Shown here: piece by piece, positions 8,210 to 16,990 of the stretch | Position numbering within the stretch: the stretch's first letter is position 1 | Layout: each line of letters opens with the position of its first letter | Assembly (NCBI RefSeq): GCF_009796805.1 | Contig: NZ_CP047029.1 | Span: 124,001-188,000 of the forward strand | DNA from: Algibacter sp. L1A34 | Lineage (GTDB): Bacteria > Bacteroidota > Bacteroidia > Flavobacteriales > Flavobacteriaceae | Direction of reading: 5' to 3' | Length of the DNA stretch: 64,000 nucleotides | Program-made: the position numbers and the translations under genes | The notes under the pieces: model-generated | Told to the model about the DNA's origin: nothing | Seen by the model: the letters and a program-made list of their open reading frames with translations, nothing else | Database searches by the model: none

Positions 8210-8998
8210 ATGCTTTTACGCGTTAGTTGCAAATTGGAATTTCAAATAGAAACACCAACTCCTTTTATTTTAATGTTACGCCCTCGTAGTGGTGCTCAAC
8301 AATGGGTAGAACGGGATGAATATAAAATACCTAAAAATGTAGCTATAAGTGAATTTACAGACAATTATGGTAATCTGTGCCAACGCCTTGTTGCTCCAAG
8401 TGGTAAATTCTCGATATATACTACGGCAGATGTAAAAGTTTCAGATTATATGGACGTTGCCTTTGGAGCTCCTTTTATAGAAGTTCAAAATTTGCCAAAC
8501 GAGATACTTGGTTATTTATTACCAAGTAGATATTGTGAGTCTGAAAGATTTCATGATTTAGCAAAATCTATTACCGAAAATGCTCTACCAGGTTACGACC
8601 AAGTTGCTGCCATTGAAAATTGGTTACGAAATACTATTAGTTTTATTCCTGGTAGTAGCGACTTTCCTATTTCGGCCGCAGAGGTTAACATGAAACAATC
8701 TGGAGTTTGCAGAGATTTTGCGCATTTAGGAATTGCATTGTGTAGAAGTTTAAGTATTCCGGCACGTATGGTGGTTGGGTATTTGTACGAATTAAAACCA
8801 ATGGATATGCATGCTTGGTTTGAGGCCTATATTGGCGGACGATGGTATTCTTTTGATGCTACTCAAAGCGGAATAAAAGGTGGTTATGTTACCGTTGGTT
8901 ATGGTCTAGATGCTGCCGATGTTGCCGTATATAATCAATTTGGTCCTTCCGTTACCCCTATTCAGCAATTAATTACTGTAGAACAAATTGAAAGTTAA
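8210..8998 (+). CDS. Transglutaminase-like cysteine protease family protein
   Basis: A 262-residue protein with a bacterial transglutaminase N-terminal beta domain (about 1-110) followed by the catalytic core. The catalytic triad is readable: Cys in SGVCRDFAHLGIALCR (about 165), His in MHAWFEAYI (about 205) and Asp in FDATQ (about 220). Family members usually act as proteases, amidases or cross-linking enzymes on peptides; the substrate here is unknown. No signal peptide is seen, so it is probably cytoplasmic. The gene stands alone between the sirtuin and a J-domain gene. A TATTTTTG -7-like box lies at 8165-8172 but without a good TTG partner. Confidence 0.88.
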   Translation: MLLRVSCKLEFQIETPTPFILMLRPRSGAQQWVERDEYKIPKNVAISEFTDNYGNLCQRLVAPSGKFSIYTTADVKVSDYMDVAFGAPFIEVQNLPNEILGYLLPSRYCESERFHDLAKSITENALPGYDQVAAIENWLRNTISFIPGSSDFPISAAEVNMKQSGVCRDFAHLGIALCRSLSIPARMVVGYLYELKPMDMHAWFEAYIGGRWYSFDATQSGIKGGYVTVGYGLDAADVAVYNQFGPSVTPIQQLITVEQIES

Positions 8999-9187
8999 AC
9001 TTAGATATTAATTTTCCTTTTCTCAGCAATTTCATCATTAATAAACTCGACATATTATATACAATTATGCTATAATACTTTTACGAAATAACCTTAGGTT
9101 TTATAAAATTATTTGGAAAATATCAGATAATGAAACAGATACCTCATTAAAAAGTTTATCTTCGCGCAAAATTTAGAATTGCTTTTT

Positions 9188-9634
9188 ATGAAACGTATTA
9201 ATGAATACAAGAAATTATTTGGTGCTGAACAAGATATGAGTTTAAAAGCTTTAAAATCTTCTTACAGAAATTTAGTAAAAGAATGGCACCCTGATAAATT
9301 CCAAGCTGGAGACGAAAAAGCTATTGAAGCTGAATTAAAAAGTAGACAAATTATTGATGCTTACCATTTTTTAGTGAGCATTGCTCCAGAAACAAAGGAA
9401 GCGAATTTAGAAGATTTCAACCAAACTATTGCTTCTCCAATTATGGATTGGCAACATAAAGGTTTACTTTTAGAAGTTACCTTTTTAGATGGAAATACAT
9501 ACGAATTCTTTGGAGTAAACAAAGCTGTGTATATCAAATTCTCACAATCTGATAAACAAACACGTTTTGGTAAACGAAACATTTTTAACACGTATACCTA
9601 CAGAAAAATTAAGAAAAGTGAAGTAGAAGCTTAG
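9188..9634 (+). CDS. J-domain protein fused to a KTSC domain
   Basis: A 148-residue two-domain protein. Residues about 3-65 form a DnaJ domain with the HPDK motif (in VKEWHPDKFQAGD), which stimulates Hsp70 ATPase activity. Residues about 85-140 (YEFFGVNKAVYIKFSQSDKQTRFGKRNIFNTY) match the KTSC domain, a small module of unknown function found in phage and bacterial proteins. The ATG at 9188 is preferred to an in-frame TTG 9 nt upstream. A TATCTTCG box at 9157-9164 is a weak -7 candidate. It overlaps the convergent glycosyltransferase by 4 nt. A role as a specialised DnaK co-chaperone is inferred. Confidence 0.85.
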   Translation: MKRINEYKKLFGAEQDMSLKALKSSYRNLVKEWHPDKFQAGDEKAIEAELKSRQIIDAYHFLVSIAPETKEANLEDFNQTIASPIMDWQHKGLLLEVTFLDGNTYEFFGVNKAVYIKFSQSDKQTRFGKRNIFNTYTYRKIKKSEVEA

Positions 9635-10866
9635 GCTTTATTCTTCTCCTCTATCCATCGGCTCATAAATTTGGTGCTCTGCATGCTATGATGATGTAGC
9701 ATTTGCCCCATAAAATTATTTTGACGATGCGTATATAAATTATCTACAATCGATTCAATTCGTGATAAGAACATCTTTTTATGTTTTTGCGCATTGAATC
9801 GATTGTTTATTACAGCAAATCCGTATTCCTGCTTTTCTTCCCAAACCCTTTCATTATTATAAAGTTGAACAGCTTGATTTGCAAAATTGTTCGGGATATC
9901 CTCAACAAACCCATTCGGTTCCAAATCGCCAAACATACCTTCTGCTCCAATTGTTGACGTTACCATGGGTGTACCATTTTGCATAGCATCTATTAATTTA
10001 CCTTTTAAACCTGCTCCAAACCGAATTGGAGCTAAACATACTTTAGCTTGCTGCATTACCGTATTTACATCTTCGGCAAAACCTTTTATTAAAAAACCTT
10101 GTTTCCCGTTGTGTAACTGGTTTACTTTTTGCGACGCATAAGCTCCATAAATATGTAATTCTACTTTTGGTAATTGCTTTCTAATTAATGGCCAAATGGT
10201 ATCTTTTAAATATAAAACTGCATTGTAATTAGGTTCGTGAAGAAAATTTCCGATGGTAATAAAATGTTCTCGATCTTCAAAAGATGGTAGATTTCCAATT
10301 ATTTCTTTTGAAATTTCATCTAACATAAAAGGCAAATAAAGCAGTAAATCTTCATTAACTTTAAAATCATTTTTTAGAATTTCCATTTCAGCCTCTGAAA
10401 TAATTAAGGTTAAATCGCAACGGTGAATACAAGCTATTTCTCGTTTTGCTGTATCATTAAACAAATATGCTTTATCAAATAATTTTTCATCTTTAAATGC
10501 TTGATGTCTGCCTTTTCGTAAACTGTGTAAATCTTCGGTATCTAAAATTTTAATGGCATTCGGGCAGTTTTCAGTAACACGCCATCCAAACTGTTCTTCC
10601 ATCATAAAACGATCGAAAAGAACAATATCAGGATTTAATCCTTTTACAAAATCGTCAAAACTACCGTTATTCAATTCAATTGCAGTTTGCAACACACCAA
10701 TACTTTCAAGGTTAAAAGCATTATCACTTTTTGCACAAGGGCTAGCAAAAGTAATGTTGTAATTTTGTGTCTGAAAAGTTTCAATTAACTGCATCATCCT
10801 AATGCCTGCAGCAGAACTTCTAGGTTCTGGCCAAACAAAACCGATTATTAATAATCTTTTATTCAC
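9631..10866 (-). CDS. GT-B fold glycosyltransferase (family 4-like)
   Basis: A 411-residue glycosyltransferase. The N-terminal Rossmann domain begins LLIIGFVWPEPRSSAAGIRM, a typical donor/acceptor loop of GT4-like enzymes. The C-terminal domain carries VELHIYGAY, GFAEDVNTVMQQAKVCLAP and FGAGLKGKLIDAMQNGTPMVT, the nucleotide-sugar binding region with the E/D-x7-E-like position replaced by GAGLKGKLIDAM. It probably transfers a sugar in surface polysaccharide or glycan synthesis; the substrate is unknown. Translation appears to start with GTG at 10866. No other polysaccharide genes flank it. Confidence 0.82.
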   Translation of the reverse strand: MNKRLLIIGFVWPEPRSSAAGIRMMQLIETFQTQNYNITFASPCAKSDNAFNLESIGVLQTAIELNNGSFDDFVKGLNPDIVLFDRFMMEEQFGWRVTENCPNAIKILDTEDLHSLRKGRHQAFKDEKLFDKAYLFNDTAKREIACIHRCDLTLIISEAEMEILKNDFKVNEDLLLYLPFMLDEISKEIIGNLPSFEDREHFITIGNFLHEPNYNAVLYLKDTIWPLIRKQLPKVELHIYGAYASQKVNQLHNGKQGFLIKGFAEDVNTVMQQAKVCLAPIRFGAGLKGKLIDAMQNGTPMVTSTIGAEGMFGDLEPNGFVEDIPNNFANQAVQLYNNERVWEEKQEYGFAVINNRFNAQKHKKMFLSRIESIVDNLYTHRQNNFMGQMLHHHSMQSTKFMSRWIEEKNKA

Positions 10867-10930
10867 CTAAATTAATTGATATTAAAACTTAATTCCGTTA
10901 GAACCCTTTCCAAGTTGATTGTGACTAAAT

Positions 10931-11404
10931 TTACTCAGGTTTAGCTTCCAAACTATATTTTATACGCACCAATTTCGCCCAATCTACAACAGCTTTAATT
11001 TGGGCATCACTAAGTTTAGCTTCTGTATGTGTAATGGTATAAGATTCTAAAGGCATTTCTTTCTCTTCAACCATTTCAATAATTTCTTCAAACTTATGGT
11101 CTTTTCGTTTTACAGAATTCCCTATCCAATTAGAAAGATTCAACTCTTCCTTTCCTTCCTCGACATGATGTGCCATCCAGAAATTTACTGGCGTTATATT
11201 ATTGTACCAAGGATATCGCGTTACATCGCTATGGCAATCGTAGCAAGTTTCTTTTAAAATAAGCCTTACATCTTCAGGCGGATTTGTTTCAGCCAAAAAG
11301 GCATCAATTGAAGCCAAATCACCTTCATTTTTTTCTGGTCCAAAAAACTGACCAATTACAAATACGATTAATAATAACAACAATATTTTTTTTACTATCT
11401 TCAT
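10931..11404 (-). CDS. Membrane-anchored haem-binding (cytochrome-like) protein
   Basis: A 157-residue protein with an N-terminal signal anchor (KKILLLLLIVFVIGQFFG) and one CxxCH haem c motif (CYDCHSD, about 54-58 of the chosen form). The RYPWYNNITPVNFWMAHHVEEGK stretch is typical of the 'haem-binding domain' family of Bacteroidota (Haem_bd). The ATG at 11404 is chosen over an upstream start because it begins the lysine-rich signal. It probably sits on the periplasmic side and takes part in electron transfer; the partner is unknown. It is divergent from the HEAT-like gene with only 37 nt between the starts. Confidence 0.85.
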   Translation of the reverse strand: MKIVKKILLLLLIVFVIGQFFGPEKNEGDLASIDAFLAETNPPEDVRLILKETCYDCHSDVTRYPWYNNITPVNFWMAHHVEEGKEELNLSNWIGNSVKRKDHKFEEIIEMVEEKEMPLESYTITHTEAKLSDAQIKAVVDWAKLVRIKYSLEAKPE

Positions 11405-11441
11405 TTTAATTAAATTTAAAGCATAAAAATACGCAATCCAT

Positions 11442-12005
11442 TTGACTACCGAGCAACTGTACAACGAATTAAATTACGTAAACCATTCTAGAGAAAAGCG
11501 GTTGTTTTATGCCAATATGATGATTAACCATCCGGAGTTAATCCCTAAATTGTTAGACATCCTTTTTAGGGTAGACGATAAAATTTCTCCACGTGCTGCT
11601 TGGGTTTTAGAGTTTATGTGTAGTAAAGATATTGAAACTATAATTCCCTATTTAGATCACTTTACAGAAAACATATATAAAGTTCATTTAGATCCTGCTG
11701 TGCGTCCCGTTGCTAAAATTTGTGAACTTTTAGCTAAGCATTATAACTCCAGAGAAGATAACCAAATTAAGACCGAGTTAACAAAAGTGCACCAAGAACG
11801 TATTATTGAAACTTGCTTCGATTATATGATTAACGATGAAAAAGTAGCACCAAAAGCATACGGAATGGTTGCTCTTTTTCTATTCGGAAAACACTTTGAT
11901 TGGGTGCATCCCGAATTAAAAATAATTTTAGATCGTGATTACCCTAAACAAAGTCCAGCTTTTAAAGCACGAGCCCGACAAATTTTAAAAAAGATAAAAA
12001 AGTAA
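11442..12005 (+). CDS. HEAT-repeat-like helical protein
   Basis: A 187-residue all-helical protein with a repeating pattern (YANMMINHPELIPKLLDILF, SPRAAWVLEFMCSKDIETIIPYL, RPVAKICELLAKHY, VAPKAYGMVALFLFGKHFDWV) that suggests HEAT/ARM repeats. No catalytic motif is visible. Close relatives in Flavobacteriaceae databases are, to my memory, sometimes labelled adenylosuccinate lyase by error; true purB is two genes away. The apparent start is TTG at 11442: it gives the natural N-terminus TTEQLYNELN and there is no in-frame ATG until residue 26. Likely a protein-protein scaffold; function unknown. Confidence 0.75.
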   Translation: MTTEQLYNELNYVNHSREKRLFYANMMINHPELIPKLLDILFRVDDKISPRAAWVLEFMCSKDIETIIPYLDHFTENIYKVHLDPAVRPVAKICELLAKHYNSREDNQIKTELTKVHQERIIETCFDYMINDEKVAPKAYGMVALFLFGKHFDWVHPELKIILDRDYPKQSPAFKARARQILKKIKK

Positions 12006-12989
12006 TTATAACTCTATAACATTTTTAAGTTCTTTATCTGAAATAACTAATAATTTACTCTTTACAAGTCTTTTAGTTAATTCTCTCCAATTTTCATCTT
12101 CATCAAAAATAGTTTTTAAAATAGGGTGTGCCTTTTTAAACTCCTTATTGTTTAAAAGATTAATAGCGTACCAAAATTTCATTTCTAAATTTTCTGGGAA
12201 CAACTTTTGTGCTTCTAAGTAGAATGTTTCAGCAGCTTTTGTGTCACCTTTTTCCATTGCCAAATCACCATTATTCATAAAATCATAAGCTTTATGAATT
12301 TTAATTAAGCGTTCTAATTCTTGTATTGGGTTTTCGTTATCTTCAACCCTTAAATCCATAATAGTATCTTCCCAGATGTTACCTGTAGAAGTAGGTTTTA
12401 CAATTAAAATGGCAGCACTTTGACTTCCTCGAATATCTCCTTTTTCATTTTGTGCGGCTTTCATTGCAGCTAAAATACGCTCACTAAGCGAACCCGCAGT
12501 ATTTTCAAATGCTACAGCCATGGCATCCCAAACTGTATTATTAAGCATCATATTTGCCTGAACAGAAAAGTTATCACCTTGCCTGTGCCCTGCATTTTCA
12601 ATACAAAGACTTCCCGTATGCGTGGCAACATGCCCTTTTACATCTAGAAAAGCAACCTGTCTAAACATCTCTCCTTCATCTTCGCCTAACAAAGAATCCA
12701 AAGCTTTTTGTGGAGGCACTCCTTTTTTCATTAAAGCAAGACCTTTTGGTCCATAACTTGGGTTTATAAAAGATTGGGTTGCAACTACACCTACTCCCGC
12801 TTCACCATAAGTTACAATACTACCAACACTAAACCAATGGCTTTGTACGGCAACCCCCATTTCTCCAGTTTCTGCATCGCGAGCAACAATAGAATAGGTA
12901 TGAGCAAAAGGTTCTGACTTTTTATAATTTTGAGCCATAATGGTTTGTGTTAAAAACAGGATTAAGAATAGATTGTATATTTTTTTCAT
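12006..12989 (-). CDS. Secreted DUF1028 protein with C-terminal TPR-like region
   Basis: A 327-residue exported protein. The ATG at 12989 begins a clear signal peptide (MKKIYNLFLILFLTQTIMA); a TTG two codons upstream is less likely. Residues about 25-225 match DUF1028, an Ntn-hydrolase-like family (TYSIVARDAETGEMGVAVQSHWFSVG, GVVATQSFINPSYGPKGL, AILAAMKAA-like helix). The last 100 residues carry one or two TPR-like helices (AYDFMNNGDLAMEKGDTKAAETFY). A hydrolase activity is suggested by the fold but the substrate is unknown. Its stop codon abuts the HEAT-like gene, which is convergent, and purB diverges upstream. Confidence 0.82.
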   Translation of the reverse strand: MKKIYNLFLILFLTQTIMAQNYKKSEPFAHTYSIVARDAETGEMGVAVQSHWFSVGSIVTYGEAGVGVVATQSFINPSYGPKGLALMKKGVPPQKALDSLLGEDEGEMFRQVAFLDVKGHVATHTGSLCIENAGHRQGDNFSVQANMMLNNTVWDAMAVAFENTAGSLSERILAAMKAAQNEKGDIRGSQSAAILIVKPTSTGNIWEDTIMDLRVEDNENPIQELERLIKIHKAYDFMNNGDLAMEKGDTKAAETFYLEAQKLFPENLEMKFWYAINLLNNKEFKKAHPILKTIFDEDENWRELTKRLVKSKLLVISDKELKNVIEL

Positions 12990-13081
12990 TTTCAAAAAAA
13001 TTAAGATTAAAGATAGGTAATTTCTAATAGAGTTTTATTGTATAATAACTATATTTACAGCTTCAAAAAATCAAATAAACT

Positions 13082-14425
13082 ATGTCATTATCAGCATTAA
13101 ACGCCATATCGCCAATAGATGGTCGTTATAGAAGTAAAGTAAACGAATTAGCGCCATATTTTTCGGAAGAAGCCTTAATAAAATATCGTGTTTTAGTTGA
13201 AATTGAATATTTTATCGCACTTTGCGAAATTCCGTTACCTCAATTAGAATCTGTTGATAAAGCTATTTTTGAAGATTTAAGAGGTATTTACAAGAATTTT
13301 TCTTCGGAAGATGCGCTTGCTATCAAAAAAATTGAAAGCGTTACCAATCACGATGTAAAAGCGGTTGAGTATTTTATAAAAGATAAGTTTGATGCTTTAA
13401 ATCTTTCAGCATACAAGGAGTTTATCCACTTTGGGTTAACATCTCAAGATATAAACAATACAGCCATTCCTTTAAGTATTAAGGAAGCAATGAATGATGT
13501 TTATGTTCCTGAATATCTTATAGTTTTAGAAAAAATTAAAAAACTATCTAAAGATTGGGCACATATCCCCATGTTAGCGCGTACACATGGGCAACCAGCT
13601 TCGCCTACTCGTTTAGGAAAAGAAATTGAAGTTTTTGTTGTGCGTTTGCAAGAGCAATTTAACTTATTGAACGATATACCTAGCTCAGCCAAATTTGGTG
13701 GAGCAACTGGTAATTTTAACGCACACCACGTAGCTTACCCTAATATTGATTGGAAAGCTTTTGGAAGCAAGTTTGTTCAAGAAAAATTAGGTTTACAGCA
13801 CTCTTTCCCTACTACACAAATTGAGCATTACGACCATATGGCGGCTTTATTTGATAATTTAAAGCGTATAAATACCATTATCCTAGATTTAGATCGCGAT
13901 ATTTGGACTTACGTTTCTATGGATTATTTTAAACAAAAAATTAAAGCTGGTGAAGTAGGTAGTTCTGCTATGCCACATAAAGTAAACCCTATAGATTTTG
14001 AAAACTCTGAAGGAAATTTAGGAATTGCTAATGCTATTTTCGAGCATCTATCAGCTAAATTACCTGTTTCTAGACTACAACGTGATTTAACAGATAGTAC
14101 CGTTTTACGTAACGTTGGTGTACCTTTCGGGCACACATTAATCGCTTTTAAATCTACAGTAAAAGGTTTAGACAAATTACTTTTAAACGAAAGTAAGTTT
14201 GCACAAGATTTAGAAAATAATTGGGCAGTTGTTGCCGAGGCAATACAAACTATATTACGTCGTGAGGCATATCCAAATCCTTATGAAGCTTTAAAAGGTT
14301 TAACACGTACTAATGAGAAAATAAACCAAACCTCTATTTCTAACTTCATTGATACTTTAGAAGTAAGTGATGTTATAAAAGCAGAATTAAAACAAATTAC
14401 ACCAAGTAATTACACAGGAATATAA
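13082..14425 (+). CDS. purB: Adenylosuccinate lyase
   Basis: A 447-residue enzyme of the fumarase/aspartase superfamily. It splits adenylosuccinate to AMP and fumarate, and SAICAR to AICAR and fumarate, in purine synthesis. Signature GSSAMPHKVNPIDFEN (about 297-312) contains the mobile catalytic serine loop, and TSQDINNTA and ARTHGQPASPT supply the other active-site segments. Length and start fit PurB of the E. coli-like (450-residue) type. A small membrane-protein gene begins 2 nt after its stop, so the two are co-transcribed, followed by a strong terminator. Confidence 0.96.
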   Translation: MSLSALNAISPIDGRYRSKVNELAPYFSEEALIKYRVLVEIEYFIALCEIPLPQLESVDKAIFEDLRGIYKNFSSEDALAIKKIESVTNHDVKAVEYFIKDKFDALNLSAYKEFIHFGLTSQDINNTAIPLSIKEAMNDVYVPEYLIVLEKIKKLSKDWAHIPMLARTHGQPASPTRLGKEIEVFVVRLQEQFNLLNDIPSSAKFGGATGNFNAHHVAYPNIDWKAFGSKFVQEKLGLQHSFPTTQIEHYDHMAALFDNLKRINTIILDLDRDIWTYVSMDYFKQKIKAGEVGSSAMPHKVNPIDFENSEGNLGIANAIFEHLSAKLPVSRLQRDLTDSTVLRNVGVPFGHTLIAFKSTVKGLDKLLLNESKFAQDLENNWAVVAEAIQTILRREAYPNPYEALKGLTRTNEKINQTSISNFIDTLEVSDVIKAELKQITPSNYTGI

Positions 14426-14427
14426 AT

Positions 14428-14595
14428 ATGTTTGATGATAAGACTTCTTTAATACTTTGTGGCGTTCTAGTAGCGATTATTTTTTGCACAGGTGTTTTAA
14501 AAATTCTTGATAATTACATTGTTTTAACCGTTATTTCAGTTTTGTTTTTAACCATTGTTTACAATATTATTTATACCAAACAGAATTTAAAATAG
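14428..14595 (+). CDS. Small two-helix membrane protein downstream of purB
   Basis: A 55-residue ORF starting 2 nt after the purB stop and ending 15 nt before a terminator hairpin. It has two hydrophobic segments, LILCGVLVAIIFCTGVL (about 8-24) and IVLTVISVLFLTIVYNIIY (about 31-49), separated by a short LDNY turn, and a basic C-terminus. Its position between purB and the terminator, and the clean membrane-like composition, support it as a real gene. I do not recognise the family and cannot assign a function. Confidence 0.65.
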   Translation: MFDDKTSLILCGVLVAIIFCTGVLKILDNYIVLTVISVLFLTIVYNIIYTKQNLK

Positions 14596-14610
14596 TTAAA
14601 ATACACACAT

Positions 14611-14647
14611 AAAAAAAAGGGACACTTCGGCAAAAGTGTCCCTTTTT
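14611..14647 (+). terminator. Terminator, probably bidirectional
   Basis: AAAAGGGACACTT pairs with AAGTGTCCCTTTT around a short CGGCAA loop, with A and T runs on either side. It closes the purB unit and faces the DUF4252 operon from the other strand. Confidence 0.9.
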
Positions 14648-14682
14648 ACATTAACATTTAACTGTAATCCTTACGAGTTAAA

Positions 14683-15225
14683 TTATTTAAAAAAGTTTTG
14701 AATATCTTCAAGTTGGCTTTTATCAAAATCGGCTTGTTTTAATGCGCTAACTAAAGTTCCCATTTTCGACGGATTCATATCGTTACCTAAAACACGTACA
14801 ATACCAAAACCATATTCCTTAGAGCTTCCGAAAATAACAACCTCATCAGCTTCATCATCAGTTCCTATATATTTTACAGCAATCTTATTTCCTTTATCGC
14901 TAAACTCAATAAGCTCGTTGTATTTCTCATCCTTTAGAATCTCTTTAACCGTAGCTATTTCTGCTTTTATAGCCTCTGTATTACTTTCATTAGCCTTATA
15001 ACCAATAAAGTTTAAGCGGCTTACAGAGTTAAAAGCCTCTGTTTGCTCTTCCGTAAAACTAGACTTATCCATTTTCAACATAGAAATTGGTAAATCTTGC
15101 GAAATAAAATTTGGCGCCTCTTGGTGGTCTACAAAATAAGTTTGTAAAGTTGGCCCGCTGCTACAGCTAACTAAAATAGCTGTAGCAAAAAGACCTAATA
15201 ACAAGTGATTAATAGCTCGTTTCAT
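14683..15225 (-). CDS. DUF4252 lipoprotein
   Basis: A 180-residue predicted lipoprotein: the ATG at 15225 starts MKRAINHLLLGLFATAILVSC with a lipobox (LVSC) and a mature Cys followed by SSG. The mature part has the DUF4252 layout: a short alpha/beta repeat with a turn ending in ELIEFSDKGNKIAVKYIGTDDEADEVVIFGSSKEYGFGIVRVLG. It is the last gene of a four-gene minus-strand operon led by an ECF sigma factor, next to a second DUF4252 protein (15301..15858), so it is probably under that sigma factor's control. Function unknown. Confidence 0.85.
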   Translation of the reverse strand: MKRAINHLLLGLFATAILVSCSSGPTLQTYFVDHQEAPNFISQDLPISMLKMDKSSFTEEQTEAFNSVSRLNFIGYKANESNTEAIKAEIATVKEILKDEKYNELIEFSDKGNKIAVKYIGTDDEADEVVIFGSSKEYGFGIVRVLGNDMNPSKMGTLVSALKQADFDKSQLEDIQNFFK

Positions 15226-15300
15226 GATTGATGGTATTAATTTGATTGATGAAATTATTTTTATATTTAAGTAAAACATCTGTTAAACAGTATTAAACTA

Positions 15301-15858
15301 TTACTTTTTATCTAAATGCTTCCCTCCTGGAATATTCATTTTATCAGTAAGTTTAGAAATTTCGTTTAAGTCAATATCACCAGTTAACGATACTACAACG
15401 GTTTCAATTTTACGTTCCTGTCCGCCAACTTCAATACCTTCTTCCATAAACTTATCAACGCCGTTTACAAAAATTAAAAGTTCCTTAACGTGGTCGGCAT
15501 CTTTACCTTCTTTTACGTAAAAATTTACATTAGTACCATCGTCTTTCACTTCCATTAATTCCTCTAAAGCACTAGAGCGTGATTTTACCCATTTAGCAAG
15601 ATCTGCTGCTATCGCTTTATTATCGGTAATCATGGTTTTAAAACTTGTAATACTTTTTACCATATCCATATAAGCCTTAGCTTCTTCATCTTCCACATTA
15701 ATTCCCATTTTGGCAATCATTTGAAACATTTTTGGTTTTATCGATACATAAGTCACATCAGAATTGTCACTATATTTCTCAAAAACATCCTTTTGTGCCA
15801 TTCCTGTTAAGGGTAATAACATCACGGCCATTACGAATACTATTAATCTATTTCTCAT
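15301..15858 (-). CDS. DUF4252 secreted protein
   Basis: A 185-residue exported protein. The ATG at 15858 starts a signal peptide (MRNRLIVFVMAVMLLPLTGMA); an ATG 11 codons upstream is possible but would add a polar extension. The mature part alternates helix and strand as in DUF4252: VTYVSIKPKMFQMIAKM, FKTMITDNKAIAADLAKWV, NVNFYVKEGKDADHVKELLIFVNG. It differs from its downstream paralogue in lacking a lipobox. The gene follows the anti-sigma-like gene with a 43-nt gap. Function unknown. Confidence 0.85.
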   Translation of the reverse strand: MRNRLIVFVMAVMLLPLTGMAQKDVFEKYSDNSDVTYVSIKPKMFQMIAKMGINVEDEEAKAYMDMVKSITSFKTMITDNKAIAADLAKWVKSRSSALEELMEVKDDGTNVNFYVKEGKDADHVKELLIFVNGVDKFMEEGIEVGGQERKIETVVVSLTGDIDLNEISKLTDKMNIPGGKHLDKK

Positions 15859-15901
15859 TGTATTTGATTTTAATTTATTTGAATTCTTCATTTTTTCTTT
15901 A

Positions 15902-16393
15902 TTAGTTTTTAAAAATTATTCCTGTAGCATTATCAATTTCGTTTAGATATCCAAGGGTTGCTTTACCTTTCTCCAATTCGTCTAAATAATTTACTGTAGA
16001 CACACCTTTATTAAAATTTTGCGAAATCATTTCTAAAGATCGTGTTACTTCTACTAAAGCCAACTCCGGATCTTCATAAGTACCTAAATCATTATCCTCT
16101 TTAAGGCTACTTCCAAAATAAAACCCTATCATTAAAACTGCTACTGCTGCAACCGAAAGCCATTTGTAATTAAAATTACGTTTCGTTGCCTTTGCTTCAG
16201 TATCAAAAGGGATCTCCTTATTAAATTGCTCCTGCTTGCTTACCAAAAAATAGCCAAACATGGGTTTATACATTTCTAAATGGGGAGCAACATTGTCTCC
16301 TACAAAATAGTTTTTTAACAGTTGCTCTTCCTTTAGGCTTGTTTCGCCGTTCTCGTACTTTTCTAGTAAATTTTCTATATTATTTAATACCAT
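15902..16393 (-). CDS. Single-pass membrane protein, probable anti-sigma factor
   Basis: A 163-residue protein with a cytoplasmic N-terminal part (about 1-72; NIENLLEKYENGETSLKEEQLLKNYF resembles the helical start of anti-sigma proteins), one transmembrane helix (WLSVAAVAVLMIGFYFG, about 77-93) and a periplasmic tail. Its start overlaps the end of the ECF sigma gene by 14 nt, which implies translational coupling. Position and topology are those of a membrane anti-sigma factor that holds the sigma factor inactive. No zinc-binding HxxxCxxC motif is seen, so it is not of the ZAS type. Confidence 0.7.
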   Translation of the reverse strand: MVLNNIENLLEKYENGETSLKEEQLLKNYFVGDNVAPHLEMYKPMFGYFLVSKQEQFNKEIPFDTEAKATKRNFNYKWLSVAAVAVLMIGFYFGSSLKEDNDLGTYEDPELALVEVTRSLEMISQNFNKGVSTVNYLDELEKGKATLGYLNEIDNATGIIFKN

Positions 16394-16889
16394 AATTATG
16401 TGTATTAGTCAGTTTTTCTCTTATTGTTTTTCTTGCTCTCGATAAGTTTACGCGTACTGCTGTATTATTCATATCCAGCATTTTTGCAATCTCATCTAAA
16501 TCGTACTCTTCTATATCTCGTAGCTGAATTATTGTTTTCTGTAACTCCGGCAAATCCTTAATAATTTTAGATACCCAGTTTACGCTATCATTTAATTCAA
16601 CTTGCTTTTGTAAAGCCGTTTGTTTATCCTCGTAATTTGTATGAACAATTTTAAGATTCTGCGCCTGCTTCGATTTCAACTTATCGAAACAAAAATTCTT
16701 AGTCATCGTCATCGAAAAAGCCTCCACGTTTTTATACTCGGCAATCTTTGTCCTATTGTTCCACAACTTTAGTAAAACCTCTTGGGTCGCATCTTCGGCT
16801 TCTTCCGTCGAAACTAGCAAGCGTTTCGCTAACCGAAACACTTTATCCTTAAAAGGCATTACAACATTTAAAAACTCCGTTTGAGTCAT
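16380..16889 (-). CDS. ECF-type RNA polymerase sigma factor
   Basis: A 169-residue sigma-70 family protein. Region 2 reads VFRLAKRLLVSTEEAEDATQEVLLKLWNN with the usual DATQEVxLKxW signature; region 4 reads LPELQKTIIQLRDIEEYDLDEIAKMLDMNNTAVRVNLSRARKTIREKL with a helix-turn-helix. It heads a minus-strand operon with an anti-sigma-like membrane protein and two DUF4252 proteins. This arrangement is common in Flavobacteriaceae. The inducing signal is unknown. The upstream gap holds dispersed repeat copy 3. Confidence 0.93.
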   Translation of the reverse strand: MTQTEFLNVVMPFKDKVFRLAKRLLVSTEEAEDATQEVLLKLWNNRTKIAEYKNVEAFSMTMTKNFCFDKLKSKQAQNLKIVHTNYEDKQTALQKQVELNDSVNWVSKIIKDLPELQKTIIQLRDIEEYDLDEIAKMLDMNNTAVRVNLSRARKTIREKLTNTHNYGIK

Positions 16890-16990
16890 TTTGAATTGGT
16901 TTTATTAAAACAGCTTGGTTACGGCTATTTAAGTTACGACGACCACATTTCTCATTTGTTACATCGAATAAAAATATTTTTTTAAAATAA

